Shown here: piece after piece, positions 6,893 through 16,841 of the stretch
Numbering within the stretch: position 1 is the first letter of the stretch
Layout: each line of letters begins with the position of its first letter
Assembly: GCF_900313035.1 (NCBI RefSeq)
Contig: NZ_OMPS01000009.1
Span: 158,804 to 222,803, forward strand
Direction of reading: 5' to 3'
Length of the DNA stretch: 64,000 nucleotides
From: Ruegeria sp. EL01
GTDB lineage: Bacteria > Pseudomonadota > Alphaproteobacteria > Rhodobacterales > Rhodobacteraceae
Position numbers and translations under genes: made by a program
Notes under the pieces: model-generated
Database searches by the model: none
Seen by the model: the letters and a program-made list of their open reading frames with translations, nothing else
What the model was told of the DNA's origin: nothing

Positions 6893-9708
6893 GAGGCCGC
6901 GCGCTCCGCACCTTCGGTTATTGCCTTGCGCAATTTGGCTTCCAATCCACGTTGCTTGCTTTCGGAATGGTATTTCAGACCAAACATATCCTTGACGTAA
7001 AACGTGTCGACCACCTGTTCACCATAGGTCGCGATGACCGCATTGGCGATGTACACATTGGCCGCTGCCAGCGTCCGGGTCAGGTCATAAAGCAGACCGG
7101 GCCGGTCGCGGGTATCAACCTCGATAATCGTGTAGATTTCGGATCCGTCATTGTCGAAAGTAATATGGGTCGGCACTTTGAAGGCGCGTTCACGCTTCTT
7201 GATCTTGTCACGGGATTTCAAGGCATCACGTGCCACGACCTCGCCCTTAAGTGTCTTGTGAATCATCTGGGTTAGACGGGGTAGACGCGAGGCTTCGAAC
7301 GGGTGGCCTTCGGAATCCTGAATCCAGAACGCATCCGTCACATATCCGTCCTTGGTGGTATAGCTGCGTGCATCAACCACATTCGCCCCGACAAGGGCCA
7401 GAGCCCCGGCGATGCGCGCAAAAATACCGGGGTGATCCCCCATGGCAAAACAAGCGCGCGTGGCATCCCGGTCTTCGTCCGGGTGCAGAAGGATCTCCAT
7501 AGCGCCAGGATCTCCGCTGCGTTCCAGCGCCTTCAGCATTTCGGCAAACTCTACATGTGTCGCTAGGTTCAGGCCTTGCCAGTAGGGCGCATAGTGACGC
7601 CCGGTTTCCAACTTGAGGTCGGCCTTGGCCCAAGATTGCAATGCCGTCCGCAGGGCTTTCTTGGCCTCTGTCCCGCGATTGGCACGGTTCAGATCCTCCA
7701 TACCGGTCTCCAACGCGCGCTTGGTTTCCGCATGCAGGGCGCGCAGCAGCGTAGCTTTCCAATTGTTCCAAGTGGTCGGCCCGACGCCGCGAATGTCGCA
7801 GACTGTCAAAACCGTTAACAGGTCCAGCCGTTTGACCGTCTTCACCGCCTTGGCGAAATCCCGCACCGTGCGCGGATCCGAGATATCGCGTTTCTGGGCC
7901 ATGTCGGACATCAGAAGGTGATAGCGCACCAGCCATTCCACAGTTTCCGAGTCCGATTTGTTCAACCCCAGCCGTGGGGCCACTTTTCGCGCAATCTGCG
8001 CGCCTAGGATCGAATGATCTTCGGGGCGGCCTTTGGCGATGTCGTGAAGCAGCAGCGCCACATACAGCACTTTACGGTTCACGCCGCCTTTCAAGATCGA
8101 CGAGGCCAGTGGCAACGCCTCGATCAATTCACCGCGTTCGATTTGCGCCAGATTGACGATGGTCTGGATCGTGTGTTCGTCTACCGTATAGCTGTGGTAC
8201 ATGTTGAACTGCATCATCGCGACGATGTGTTCGAATTCAGGTAGGAACGCCGACAGAACGCCCAGTTCGTTCATGCGCCGCAACGCGCGTTCTGGATTGC
8301 CGTGTTTCAGCATCAGATCAAGGAAAATGCGCCGCGCCTCTTTGTCGTTGCGCATGTCGTCATCAATCAAGTTCAGGTTTGCCGTCACCAGACGCATCGC
8401 ATCCGGGTGGATCAGCATGCCTGTACGCAGCCCCTCTTCGAACAAACGCAATAGGTTGAGCTTGTCGGACAAGAACTTATCAGGATCAGCAACGTCAAGG
8501 CGGCCATGCACCACGGTGTAGCCCTGTTTGACCCGTGGCCGGCGTCGGAAAATGCGCTCCAGCAAAGGCGCGCCCTTCATGTGTTGCGCTTCCAGCTTTG
8601 TCAGAAAGATCCGCGTCAGCTCACCGACCCGGGTCGCTTCACGGAAATACCGCTGCATGAACACTTCGACGGCGCGACGTCCGGCGCGATCTTCGTATCC
8701 CATACGGGCCGCCACTTCGACCTGCATGTCAAAAGTCAGTTGTTCCGTCGCGCGACGGGTCACCAAGTGCAGGTGCGAGCGGACGGCCCAAAGGAAATTC
8801 TCGGCTTCGACAAAAGTCTTGAATTCTTCGGGTGTAAACAGCCCCAAGGGCACCAATTCAGCCACATCCTGTACGCCGTAGACGTATTTTGCGATCCAGT
8901 AGAGCGATTGTAAATCGCGCAGACCGCCCTTGCCCTCTTTTACGTTGGGCTCGACCACATAGCGTTCACCTTGTTTGTGGTGCCGCTCTTCTCGTTCCTT
9001 CAGTTTGGCTTCGATAAATTCGCGCTCGCTGCCTTGAAACAGATCGGTTTTCAGGCGCTGATCCAGTTCCTCGGCCAACGCCTTGTCCCCGGCCAGATAG
9101 CGTTGCTCCAGCATAGCTGTGCGGATCGTGAAATCATCAGTGCCCAAACGCAGGCAATCTTTGATTGTTCGTGACGAGTGACCGACTTTCAGCCGCAAAT
9201 CCCACAGGATGTAGAGCATCGATTCAATCACGCTCTCCGCCCAGGCGGTAATTTTGTATGGGGTCAGGAACAGCAGATCGACATCCGATGACGGCGCCAT
9301 TTCCCCGCGTCCATATCCGCCAACGGCAAGCACCGCTATTTTTTCGCCCCGCGTAGGCGTGGCAAGGGGGTGCAACCGCTCACTGGCCACCTGCATGGCC
9401 GTGCAGACAAGACAGTCTGTCAAATAGGTGTACGACCGCGTCAGACGACGCGCCTCAAATGGTTGGGCCGCAAAGGCATCAGCGATCGCCATGCGGCCGA
9501 GTTTTTGTGCATCCCGCAGAATGCGCACAGTTTCCGCGCGCATTGATGCGTTGTCTGACGTCTCTTCAAAAGCCTCGGCCAACTTTGTGTTGACACTGAT
9601 GCTGTCGAAAATGTCCTCGGCCGAACAGATCAGATCTCCGCTGGGCAGAGCGACCCGATTGGGCCGATCAGAAACCGGCGCCAGAGAAGCTTTGTGGGGC
9701 AGGGTCAA
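6889..9708 (-). CDS. glnD: GlnD, bifunctional PII uridylyltransferase/uridylyl-removing enzyme
   Basis: The product is a 939-residue nitrogen sensor that uridylylates PII (GlnB/GlnK) when glutamine is low and deuridylylates it when glutamine is high. The nucleotidyltransferase motif GGYGRGEMAPSSDVDLLF is at about 130-147. A central HD domain carries LLLHDIAKGRPEDHS. Two C-terminal ACT domains include GIFARIAGALALVGANVVDA and RPGLLYDLTRTLAAANVYI. The start is TTG at 9708 with AGGTGG five bases upstream, overlapping the upstream lipoprotein gene by 41 bases; no ATG occurs before the conserved region. The murJ gene follows with an ATGA overlap. Confidence 0.95.
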   Translation of the reverse strand: MTLPHKASLAPVSDRPNRVALPSGDLICSAEDIFDSISVNTKLAEAFEETSDNASMRAETVRILRDAQKLGRMAIADAFAAQPFEARRLTRSYTYLTDCLVCTAMQVASERLHPLATPTRGEKIAVLAVGGYGRGEMAPSSDVDLLFLTPYKITAWAESVIESMLYILWDLRLKVGHSSRTIKDCLRLGTDDFTIRTAMLEQRYLAGDKALAEELDQRLKTDLFQGSEREFIEAKLKEREERHHKQGERYVVEPNVKEGKGGLRDLQSLYWIAKYVYGVQDVAELVPLGLFTPEEFKTFVEAENFLWAVRSHLHLVTRRATEQLTFDMQVEVAARMGYEDRAGRRAVEVFMQRYFREATRVGELTRIFLTKLEAQHMKGAPLLERIFRRRPRVKQGYTVVHGRLDVADPDKFLSDKLNLLRLFEEGLRTGMLIHPDAMRLVTANLNLIDDDMRNDKEARRIFLDLMLKHGNPERALRRMNELGVLSAFLPEFEHIVAMMQFNMYHSYTVDEHTIQTIVNLAQIERGELIEALPLASSILKGGVNRKVLYVALLLHDIAKGRPEDHSILGAQIARKVAPRLGLNKSDSETVEWLVRYHLLMSDMAQKRDISDPRTVRDFAKAVKTVKRLDLLTVLTVCDIRGVGPTTWNNWKATLLRALHAETKRALETGMEDLNRANRGTEAKKALRTALQSWAKADLKLETGRHYAPYWQGLNLATHVEFAEMLKALERSGDPGAMEILLHPDEDRDATRACFAMGDHPGIFARIAGALALVGANVVDARSYTTKDGYVTDAFWIQDSEGHPFEASRLPRLTQMIHKTLKGEVVARDALKSRDKIKKRERAFKVPTHITFDNDGSEIYTIIEVDTRDRPGLLYDLTRTLAAANVYIANAVIATYGEQVVDTFYVKDMFGLKYHSESKQRGLEAKLRKAITEGAERAAS

Positions 9709-10828
9709 TCACAACCACCTGTTTGTTCTGGATCGTGGCGACGGCCAGACCGCGTTCATTGGTGCCATTCGGGCGCAAACGGAAGATGCCGCCAACACCT
9801 TGGAATCCGGCGTTCTGCGTTAGCGCTGCTCCCGTCAGGGCATCGGATTTTCCTTGACCGACCAAAGCACCGATGGCTGCGATTCCGTCATAGGCCAAGC
9901 CGCTGATAGGATGAGGGGCTACGCCGTATGTCGCGTTGTACCGCTGGCGATAGCTTTGCGCTTTGGACGGGTCGGGTAGTGCGAACCAACCGCTCTGAAC
10001 GCCTGGCAGCTCCAACGTTTGGGGTGGGATATCCCAACGGGTCAGGCCGATGAACTGTGTGGTCGATGGCGAAACGCCCGCCTCAGGCAGCAACTGAGAA
10101 TAAAGTGGAAGCGCACCGGCGGTCGTCGCGGTGAGGAAAATTGAATCCGCGCCACTTGAACCGACGGTTGCCTTGATATTCGGCACCGAATTGATCACGC
10201 CCTGCTGTGAGCGGTCATATCCGACTGTTCCGGCGTTGTTGACCCGGCTGCCTCCCAAAGCTGTGGCGATTGCCGCGCGACCTTGCTGACCAGCGGCATC
10301 ATTGCTGTGTACGATGACGGTTCCGGTCTTGCCCTGGCTGCCAGCATAGTTGACCAGACGATTGGCCGTGTTCTGAAAGGTCGGTCCCAATACAAAGACG
10401 TTACCGCCCGCAATGCTGGTATTGTTCGAAAAGGACAACACGTTGACCTTGCTATTCAGTACCGCAAGGCCAGCTGCATTAGCGGCCTGAGCATAAACCG
10501 GACCGATGATGATCTTGGCCCCATCCGCAACAGCCTGTTGTGCCACGGTCGAAGCGGTGCCTGCGTTGCCTGCCGTGTCATAAACTCGCAGGTCAATCTG
10601 TACATTCTGCAAATCCGACATTGCCAGACGTGCTGCATTTTCCAGGCTTTGCGCCAATGCGGCATCGCCGGATCGGGGAACCAGCAGTGCGACCGGAACG
10701 GGTTTGGATGTGTTGATCGACGGCCCACCGCCAATAGCACCCGGTTCACATGCGGCCAGAAAAGCTGCGATGGCCAGGGCGGCGCCGGCTTGCGCCAGCT
10801 TGCGTACGGGCTTGCAAACGGTAAACAT
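9668..10828 (-). CDS. Penicillin-binding protein activator-like lipoprotein (LpoA-type, periplasmic-binding fold)
   Basis: The 386-residue protein starts with a lipoprotein signal peptide: basic KPVRKLAQAG, a hydrophobic core, and lipobox LAAC with C27. The mature part has a type I periplasmic-binding-protein fold like LivJ and the C-terminal domain of LpoA, with VPVALLVPRSGDAALAQSLENAARLAM, KIIIGPVYAQA and GLAYDGIAAIGALV. Proteobacterial relatives are annotated as penicillin-binding protein activators that stimulate PBP1a from the outer membrane. A substrate-binding role cannot be excluded, but no ABC transporter genes are nearby. The neighbouring gene to the right, rsmI, is divergent, as is common for lpoA and rsmI in proteobacteria, which supports the call. 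Confidence 0.85.
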   Translation of the reverse strand: MFTVCKPVRKLAQAGAALAIAAFLAACEPGAIGGGPSINTSKPVPVALLVPRSGDAALAQSLENAARLAMSDLQNVQIDLRVYDTAGNAGTASTVAQQAVADGAKIIIGPVYAQAANAAGLAVLNSKVNVLSFSNNTSIAGGNVFVLGPTFQNTANRLVNYAGSQGKTGTVIVHSNDAAGQQGRAAIATALGGSRVNNAGTVGYDRSQQGVINSVPNIKATVGSSGADSIFLTATTAGALPLYSQLLPEAGVSPSTTQFIGLTRWDIPPQTLELPGVQSGWFALPDPSKAQSYRQRYNATYGVAPHPISGLAYDGIAAIGALVGQGKSDALTGAALTQNAGFQGVGGIFRLRPNGTNERGLAVATIQNKQVVVIDPAPQSFSGAGF

Positions 10829-10916
10829 CTAAATGAAAACTCCCTGGTCCGGCGGCTATAGGTGCTGCTGTTCTATCGAGCCGCGATAATAAACGTCACG
10901 CTGTGAGGGTCCAGCT

Positions 10917-11774
10917 TTGAATTTCCAAAAGGTAAGATTGGCTGCGGGCCTGTACTTTGTTGCCACTCCGATCGGGACGGCGCGCGATATTACGCTTAGG
11001 GCGTTGGATACACTGGCCTCGGCCGACATGATCGCCGCCGAAGACACGCGCAGCTTGCGCCGTCTGATGGAGATCCACGGTGTACCGCTGGAGGGGCGAC
11101 GGATCCTAGCGTACCACGATCACAGTGGCACCGGTGCGCGCGGCAAGATCATGGATGCCCTGGCACAGGGCCTGTCGGTGGCTTACGCGTCCGAAGCTGG
11201 AATGCCGCTGATCGCTGATCCGGGGTACGACCTTGGCAAGCAGGCTGCAGAAGCCGGACATGTGGTGACCTGTGCCCCTGGCCCCTCTGCCGTTTTGGCT
11301 GCCTTGACGCTGGCAGGTCTGCCGACAGACGCGTTCTTTTTTGCGGGCTTTCTGCCAAACGCCTCTGGCGCACGGCGTACCCGGATTGAGGCGCTGCGCG
11401 ATATACCCGGCACACTTGTGTTCTACGAATCGCCGAAACGTATTTCAGGCAGCTTGTCTGATTTGGCAGATGTTTTAGGCGCAGACCGCCAGGCGGCGCT
11501 GTGTCGCGAGCTGACTAAGAAGTTTGAAGAAGTTCGGCGGGCCACACTCGGCCAACTGGCTGAGGATTACAAAGGTAAAACCGTTAAGGGTGAAGTTGTG
11601 TTGCTGGTGGACCGCAGCCATTCGCAAAGCGTTAACGAGTCTGATGTAGAAGAGGCTTTGCAAAGGGCATTGGAAACGCATTCCGTCCGGGATGCGGCAG
11701 ATCTGGTTTCAGAAATGTACAACCTGCCGCGGCGCCCGATTTATCAAAAAGCGCTGAAACTGGGAAAGGGATGA
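10917..11774 (+). CDS. rsmI: RsmI, 16S rRNA (cytidine(1402)-2'-O)-methyltransferase
   Basis: The product is a 285-residue SAM-dependent methyltransferase that 2'-O-methylates C1402 in the decoding centre of 16S rRNA. The tetrapyrrole-methylase fold is clear: LYFVATPIGTARDITLRAL, AAEDTRSLRRLM, YASEAGMPLIADPGYDL, APGPSAVLAALTLAGLPTDAFFFAGFLP and VFYESPKRI. I choose TTG 10917 because GAGGG lies 7 bases upstream and homologues carry a few residues before the first strand. A second TTG at 10938, with AAAAGG five bases upstream, is a real alternative. It is followed by yraN one base after its stop. Confidence 0.93.
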   Translation: MNFQKVRLAAGLYFVATPIGTARDITLRALDTLASADMIAAEDTRSLRRLMEIHGVPLEGRRILAYHDHSGTGARGKIMDALAQGLSVAYASEAGMPLIADPGYDLGKQAAEAGHVVTCAPGPSAVLAALTLAGLPTDAFFFAGFLPNASGARRTRIEALRDIPGTLVFYESPKRISGSLSDLADVLGADRQAALCRELTKKFEEVRRATLGQLAEDYKGKTVKGEVVLLVDRSHSQSVNESDVEEALQRALETHSVRDAADLVSEMYNLPRRPIYQKALKLGKG

Positions 11775-11775
11775 G

Positions 11776-12147
11776 ATGGTCAAGCGATCTGTTCGCGGTT
11801 CGGTTTCCTTCCATTCCGGGCAAGCTGCTGAACTTCAGGTTGCAACTAACTATGAGCGGCGCGGCTATACAATCGCGCATCACCGTTGGCGTGAGGCAGG
11901 CGGCGAAATCGACCTGATCGCGCGTGGAGCGGACATTCTGGTTTTCATAGAGGTCAAGAAAAGCGCGAGTTTCGAGATGGCGGCTGCCCGGATTACGCCC
12001 CGACAAATGGAACGTATCTGTGCCTCGGCGGCGCAATTTCTGGAAAATGAGCCAGGCGGACAATTGACGAATGTTCGCTTTGATGCGGCGCTTGTGGATG
12101 CGTCCGGCGCAATTCAAATTCTCGAAAACGCCTTTGGTCATGCGTAA
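11776..12147 (+). CDS. YraN family (UPF0102) nuclease-like protein
   Basis: The 123-residue protein has the restriction-endonuclease-like core of the UPF0102 family: [25 protein letters not shown], then [20 protein letters not shown], which supplies the conserved E, D and ExK residues of the PD-(D/E)xK fold. Biochemical function in most bacteria is not established. It begins one base after the rsmI stop (TGA-G-ATG) and is nearly always found next to rsmI. A 62-base gap separates it from gshB, so rsmI-yraN-gshB may be one transcript. Confidence 0.92.
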   Translation: MVKRSVRGSVSFHSGQAAELQVATNYERRGYTIAHHRWREAGGEIDLIARGADILVFIEVKKSASFEMAAARITPRQMERICASAAQFLENEPGGQLTNVRFDAALVDASGAIQILENAFGHA

Positions 12148-12209
12148 ACACCATTGAACCACCCGACCTGCTGGGCCATGTATCGGGCGTGAAGCTTGAA
12201 GGACACGCC

Positions 12210-13142
12210 ATGAAAATCGCCTTTCAAATGGACCCGATCGGGGCCGTGGATATCAACGCCGATAGTTCTTTCCGTCTGGCGGAGGAGGCGCAGTTGCGCG
12301 GGCACACTTTGTTCTTCTATGGACCCGACCAACTGGCCTATCAGCAAGGGCGCATTACGGCGCGTGGACACGATATGACCGTTCAACGCGTCGCCGGTGA
12401 TCCTGCTGTGCTGGACCCTGAGCGTGAAGTGGACTTGGCGGATTTCGATGTTGTTTGGCTGCGTCAGGATCCTCCGTTCGACATGCACTACATCACCTCA
12501 ACGCATTTGCTGGACCGGCTCAAAGGGCAGGCAGTGGTGGTCAATGATCCGTTTTGGGTTCGAAACTACCCCGAAAAACTATTGGTTCTTGAATTTCCGA
12601 ATTTGACGCCGCCAACGACGATTGCCCGTGATCTGCAGACGATCAAAGCATTCAAAGAAGAACATGGCGATGTCATCCTCAAGCCGCTGTATGGCAATGG
12701 CGGCGCAGGGGTGTTCAGATTGGACGCAAATGATCGCAATCTGACCTCGCTGCATGAATTGTTCACCGGGTTTTCCCGAGAGCCTTTGATCATACAAAAA
12801 TTCCTGCCGGATGTTCGCAACGGAGACAAACGCGTCATTTTGGTCGATGGAGACCCGGTTGGGGCCATCAACCGGGTTCCTGCGGAAGGTGAAACGCGTT
12901 CGAACATGCATGTTGGCGGTCGCCCTGAAAAGATTGGTCTGACGGATCGCGACATGAAGATTTGCGCCGCCATCGGCCCCCTGCTGAAGGAAAAAGGGCA
13001 GGTCTTTGTGGGGATCGACGTTATCGGCGACTACCTGACCGAAATCAACGTGACGTCGCCCACCGGCATTCAGGAGCTTGAACGGTTTAACGGTGACAAC
13101 ATCGCCGAGAAAATTTGGCAAGCCATTGAGGCCAAGCTTTAA
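12210..13142 (+). CDS. gshB: Glutathione synthetase
   Basis: The product is a 310-residue ATP-grasp enzyme that joins gamma-glutamylcysteine and glycine in the cytosol. It starts [21 protein letters not shown], the standard GshB N-terminus. ATP-grasp elements are [17 protein letters not shown] and [20 protein letters not shown]. The metal-binding end is [28 protein letters not shown], with E-x-N-x-T-S-P-T-G. I chose ATG 12210 over the in-frame GTG 12189 because GAAGGA lies 6 bases before it. The stop TAA is nested with the stop of the convergent comM gene inside a TTAA palindrome. Confidence 0.95.
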   Translation: MKIAFQMDPIGAVDINADSSFRLAEEAQLRGHTLFFYGPDQLAYQQGRITARGHDMTVQRVAGDPAVLDPEREVDLADFDVVWLRQDPPFDMHYITSTHLLDRLKGQAVVVNDPFWVRNYPEKLLVLEFPNLTPPTTIARDLQTIKAFKEEHGDVILKPLYGNGGAGVFRLDANDRNLTSLHELFTGFSREPLIIQKFLPDVRNGDKRVILVDGDPVGAINRVPAEGETRSNMHVGGRPEKIGLTDRDMKICAAIGPLLKEKGQVFVGIDVIGDYLTEINVTSPTGIQELERFNGDNIAEKIWQAIEAKL

Positions 13143-14653
13143 GCCATGACCTTGGCGCTGATGCGAAAGCTCAGCGCCTCGGCCACATGGGGCCTTAAGA
13201 TGTCCGGTGCGCCTTCCAGATCAGCGATGGTGCGCGCAACGCGCAAGATCCGGTGAAAGGCGCGGGCCGACAGGCCAAACCGGTCAGCCGCTTTCAACAG
13301 CAGCTCTTTTCCCTCGGCGTCTGGCGAGGCTATGTCCTCCAACAGAGCGCCCTCGATATCTGCGTTTTGGCGGACTAAGGGGGTGTCACTGAACCGCGCG
13401 GCCTGAATTGCACGGGCTTGTTCTACGCGTGTTGCAACCGTGGCGGAACTGTCACCCGACGGTGGCAGGTCAAGGTCGGTGAAGCCGACCGGAGGAACCT
13501 CGATCCGCATATCGAACCGGTCCATCAACGGGCCGGATATACGGTTCAAGTAATCCTCGCCGCATCCCGGCGCACGCGAGCACGCACGTGACGGATCGGT
13601 CAGATATCCGCATTTGCAAGGGTTTGCTGCAGCGACCAGCATGAAACGACAGGGGTACTTCACATGGGCATTTGCGCGCGCCACCATAACCTCGCCAGTT
13701 TCGACAGGTTGTCTCAGGGTTTCCAAAACCGTTCGTGGAAACTCGGGGAATTCGTCCATGAACAGAACCCCATTGTGTGCCAGCGAAATCTCACCCGGTT
13801 TGGCCCCTTTGCCGCCCCCGACGATCGCGGCCATGGATGCAGTGTGATGAGGTTCCCGGAAGGGGCGCGAGCGGGAGATGCCACCTTCGCTCAACAACCC
13901 GCAGAGGGACTGAATCATGGATGTTTCGAGGGCTTCCACCGCCGTTAATGGCGGCAAAATACCCGGCAAACGGGCCGCTAGCATGGACTTACCAGAACCG
14001 GGTGTGCCGATCATAATCAAGTGATGTCGCCCGGCCGCCGCGATTTCCAAGGCCCGCTTGGCCCGTTCCTGACCTTTCACGTCGCGTAAATCGCGGGCGC
14101 TGGGTGTCAGGTTGACCTCGCCGGGCCGGGCTGCTGGCAGGGGCGATTGGCCCGAGAAATGGCGCACGACATCCCCTAACGAGTCCGCTCCGATCACCTG
14201 TGTTGCATCGACCCAAGCCGCCTCGGCGCTAGATGCGCGGGGGCAGAGCAGCGCGCGCTCTTCTTGGGCAGCCGTCATCGCGGCGGGTAAGGCTCCGACC
14301 ACGGGCACAAGGGATCCGTCCAACGACAACTCACCCAGGGCAACGGCACCTTCTGCGGCGTCAGCCGGAATGATCTCGAGCGCTGACAACAAGGCCACGG
14401 CGATCGGTAAGTCGAAATGGCTGCCCTCTTTCGGCAGGTCAGCTGGCGACAGGTTGATCGTGATCCGTTTGGACGGCAACGCAATCGCCATCGCACTAAG
14501 CGCGCTGCGGACACGGTCACGTGCCTCGGACACTGCCTTGTCAGGCAGGCCAACGATAGAAAACGCGGGCAGGCCGGGCGACACGGCGCATTGTACCTCG
14601 ACCGGTCGGGCATCGACGCCTTGAAAGGCAACAGTATGGGCGCGGGCAACCAT
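13139..14653 (-). CDS. comM: YifB/ComM family Mg-chelatase-like AAA+ ATPase
   Basis: The 504-residue protein has the ComM (YifB) architecture. An N-terminal Lon-protease-like domain (residues 1-170) has the Ser-Lys dyad region [19 protein letters not shown]. An AAA+ Mg-chelatase core has Walker A GTPGSGKS at 216-223 and Walker [14 protein letters not shown] Cys cluster follows ([19 protein letters not shown]), then a C-terminal Mg-chelatase domain. In Vibrio, ComM is a hexameric helicase that drives branch migration during natural transformation. The function here is inferred by homology; no other competence genes are in view. It is convergent with gshB and their stop codons overlap. Confidence 0.92.
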   Translation of the reverse strand: MVARAHTVAFQGVDARPVEVQCAVSPGLPAFSIVGLPDKAVSEARDRVRSALSAMAIALPSKRITINLSPADLPKEGSHFDLPIAVALLSALEIIPADAAEGAVALGELSLDGSLVPVVGALPAAMTAAQEERALLCPRASSAEAAWVDATQVIGADSLGDVVRHFSGQSPLPAARPGEVNLTPSARDLRDVKGQERAKRALEIAAAGRHHLIMIGTPGSGKSMLAARLPGILPPLTAVEALETSMIQSLCGLLSEGGISRSRPFREPHHTASMAAIVGGGKGAKPGEISLAHNGVLFMDEFPEFPRTVLETLRQPVETGEVMVARANAHVKYPCRFMLVAAANPCKCGYLTDPSRACSRAPGCGEDYLNRISGPLMDRFDMRIEVPPVGFTDLDLPPSGDSSATVATRVEQARAIQAARFSDTPLVRQNADIEGALLEDIASPDAEGKELLLKAADRFGLSARAFHRILRVARTIADLEGAPDILRPHVAEALSFRISAKVMA

Positions 14654-14700
14654 GGCAGTCCTGTTCTTGGTTAACAGGACGTTGCTGCCATGGCCGCGGT

Positions 14701-15585
14701 TTAGGAATCGTTAACGGCGTCGATCATGGCGGTGAATTTTGACCAGGCTTCTGGGTCCGCCACAGTTTTGTCGCGGCAAAACGGGTTGCAGAAGCCCCAA
14801 CACTGACCGTCCATTTCCAGAAAATCAGTCACCGTCTCGCCTGAATATGGGCATGTCGCATTTATTGATGGACCGTTTTCGACCGGGTTGGCTTTCGATG
14901 TGCCTCCGACAGGCCAGACGTCAGACCTCAGGTCCTTAGGATAAGGAAAGGGGTCATAGTTTACGGTTAAGCCCATCGCACGCCATTGCCTGACCGAGAC
15001 GTCGGACAGCAGATCCATGCAATAGGCGTGGTTAGCTGCGGAGACAGGCAGGCCATATCCTATGATCCGCGCAGCCACCGGTGTGTAAAACACATCAGCC
15101 AATGAATAAGCTCCGAAAAGTGGACCCGAAGTCGCGCCAGATATCTGTCGTGCATGGGCCCAAAGCGACTCGATGCGGGACACATCAGCCAAGGTCTCTG
15201 TCGAGGGCGCGAACCCTCGCCACGCGTGACGCAGTTGCATGGGACACTCGCCGCGTAGGGCGTTGAACCCGGCGACCATCTCGGCACACAGCCATCGCGC
15301 AGTTGCACGGGCATTGGGGTCTTTCGGCCACAACCCTGCTTCGGGGTGACGTTCGGCCAAGATTTCGGCCATGGCAAGGCTTTCGCCCACAACCGCGCCA
15401 TCGGGTAAACGCAACGCCGGAACCAATCGAGCGGGTGCAAGCGGCGCCAAATCTTTTGCCATGGTCCCCGAGTACAGGCCAACCAAATGAGTGCGATGGG
15501 GCAGGTCGAACTTTTCCAGCATCAACCAGCCGCGCAAGGACCAACTGGAAAACAATCGATCGCCAATAAACAATTCATAAGTCAT
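14701..15585 (-). CDS. Glutathione S-transferase with C-terminal YHS/TRASH-like Cys-rich domain
   Basis: The product has 294 residues from ATG 15585. Residues 1-80 are a thioredoxin-like GST domain beginning YELFIGDRLFSSWSLRGWLML, with VPALRLPDGAVVGESLAM as the cis-Pro and ESxA glutathione site. A helical GST C-domain follows to about residue 215. The last 45 residues are an unusual tail with four cysteines: CPYSG, 12 further residues, then CWGFCNPFC and DKTVADPEAW. This resembles a YHS/TRASH treble-clef metal site. An in-frame GTG at 15609 would add 8 residues, but neither start has a clear Shine-Dalgarno. The substrate is unknown; the tail suggests metal binding or anchoring. Confidence 0.82.
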   Translation of the reverse strand: MTYELFIGDRLFSSWSLRGWLMLEKFDLPHRTHLVGLYSGTMAKDLAPLAPARLVPALRLPDGAVVGESLAMAEILAERHPEAGLWPKDPNARATARWLCAEMVAGFNALRGECPMQLRHAWRGFAPSTETLADVSRIESLWAHARQISGATSGPLFGAYSLADVFYTPVAARIIGYGLPVSAANHAYCMDLLSDVSVRQWRAMGLTVNYDPFPYPKDLRSDVWPVGGTSKANPVENGPSINATCPYSGETVTDFLEMDGQCWGFCNPFCRDKTVADPEAWSKFTAMIDAVNDS

Positions 15586-15643
15586 GTACCGACGATGGCG
15601 CAGGTTCACATATCAGTAAATCAGTGATTTGTGCGCTGCGTCA

Positions 15644-16222
15644 TCACGGCAGGTGATTGATTGTGCCCATGGTCCAGATGCTACCATCATGGGCAATATC
15701 CGTGACTGAAAGGTTGTCGATCCGGTGAGAGAATGCCTGCTGTGCCTCAAGGTTCATGGCGCGTTGAACCTGGGTCAGGATCACTCCGAAATGGGCGACG
15801 ATCACCAGATCGGCGTCGGCGTAACGGGCTATCAGGGCGTCAATCGCGACATCAACCCGGGCTCGGACTTCGTTCCAGCTTTCACCCTGAGGTGGACGCA
15901 CATCACCGGGGTTGTCCCAATAGGCAAAAACGCGTTCGGGGTCTTCTGCCTCGATCTCGGAGAATCCGCGCAACTCCCAACTGCCAAAGTTGATTTCACG
16001 CAGATCAGGGTCGTGCGGTAGGCGGTGGCGTGTTCCTTGTATCGCTGTCGCTGTATCAATCGCCCGCGACAGGTCCGAGGATACAACGATCGCGTCCACA
16101 GGAAGGTGATTCTGCAGCCTCGCAATGGCCGCATGATCGCTCAGATCAGCCGGAAGGTCGGACCATCCCACCATCGTCTTGGCATGGGTTGGACCGTGTC
16201 GGACCAGATGCAGGCGTGTCAC
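15644..16222 (-). CDS. Histidine phosphatase family protein, probable alpha-ribazole phosphatase (CobC-like)
   Basis: The 192-residue protein has the phosphoglycerate-mutase-like fold: the phosphohistidine motif LVRHGPTHAKT (residues 6-16), SSDLSRAIDTA, LREINFGSWELRGFSEIE with the proton-donor Glu, and VIVAHFGVI with the second catalytic His. Its GTG start overlaps the cobP stop in GTGA, so it is coupled to an adenosylcobinamide kinase gene. That context makes alpha-ribazole-5'-phosphate phosphatase in cobalamin nucleotide-loop assembly the best guess. Family membership alone does not prove the substrate. Confidence 0.85.
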   Translation of the reverse strand: MTRLHLVRHGPTHAKTMVGWSDLPADLSDHAAIARLQNHLPVDAIVVSSDLSRAIDTATAIQGTRHRLPHDPDLREINFGSWELRGFSEIEAEDPERVFAYWDNPGDVRPPQGESWNEVRARVDVAIDALIARYADADLVIVAHFGVILTQVQRAMNLEAQQAFSHRIDNLSVTDIAHDGSIWTMGTINHLP

Positions 16223-16740
16223 GGCAGGGTACCCTTCAAAACCAGGGGCAAGCCAGCGGTTACCTGAACGACCAGATTGGCCTGCGCTGCCAGCGCAATG
16301 TTCAACCGCCCCTGCGCCTCGCGGAATCGCCGGGCGAGCGCGTTTTCCGGAACAATCCCATGGCCAACTTCATTTGAGACAATGACAATCTGTGCCTGGC
16401 ACGTCTGTAACGCTGCCAGCAATGCGGACTGTTCCTGATCCAGATCGCTTTCGGCCAACAGATGATTGCTTAGCCACATGGTGGCGCAGTCGATTAGGCA
16501 GGTTTGATCAGAGTCGAGGTCAACCAAAACCGGTGCGAGATCAAGGGGCGCTTCGACCGTTTGCCAACCTGTGCCGCGCTGCGATACGTGGCGCTCGATC
16601 TTCTTTTGCATCTCGTCATCAAACACTTGTGAAGTGGCAAGATACACGCGGTTTTTTCCAGACGAAACAACCAGTTGCTCGGCAAAAACCGACTTACCCG
16701 ATGCGGCTCCTCCAAGCACAAAGGTTAAATCGGGATTCAT
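16219..16740 (-). CDS. cobP: Adenosylcobinamide kinase/adenosylcobinamide-phosphate guanylyltransferase
   Basis: The 173-residue protein carries out two steps of cobalamin nucleotide-loop assembly: phosphorylation of adenosylcobinamide and its GMP transfer. Walker A GGAASGKS follows the first strand TFVLGG. IVIVSNEVGHGIVPENALARRFREAQGRLN is the CobU/CobP signature with the VSNEVG-x-G-x-VP motif. I start it at ATG 16740, preceded by AAAGG eight bases away; an upstream in-frame start at 16806 would add 22 unconserved residues. No cobalamin riboswitch fits in the 101 bases to rpoH. The CobC-like gene is translationally coupled downstream. Confidence 0.93.
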   Translation of the reverse strand: MNPDLTFVLGGAASGKSVFAEQLVVSSGKNRVYLATSQVFDDEMQKKIERHVSQRGTGWQTVEAPLDLAPVLVDLDSDQTCLIDCATMWLSNHLLAESDLDQEQSALLAALQTCQAQIVIVSNEVGHGIVPENALARRFREAQGRLNIALAAQANLVVQVTAGLPLVLKGTLP

Positions 16741-16841
16741 AATTCTTACCTTTCGGGTGATCCATCTGGTTTTGTTCTGCGTATCGACCATAGATCGGCA
16801 AGGCAAGCCCGGCCCGCGCCAGCGAAAAAGGGGAGAGTTTC

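Noticed and set aside
16741..16841. Possible cobalamin riboswitch before cobP
   Set aside because: Only 101 bases are available and no B12-box-like segment is seen.
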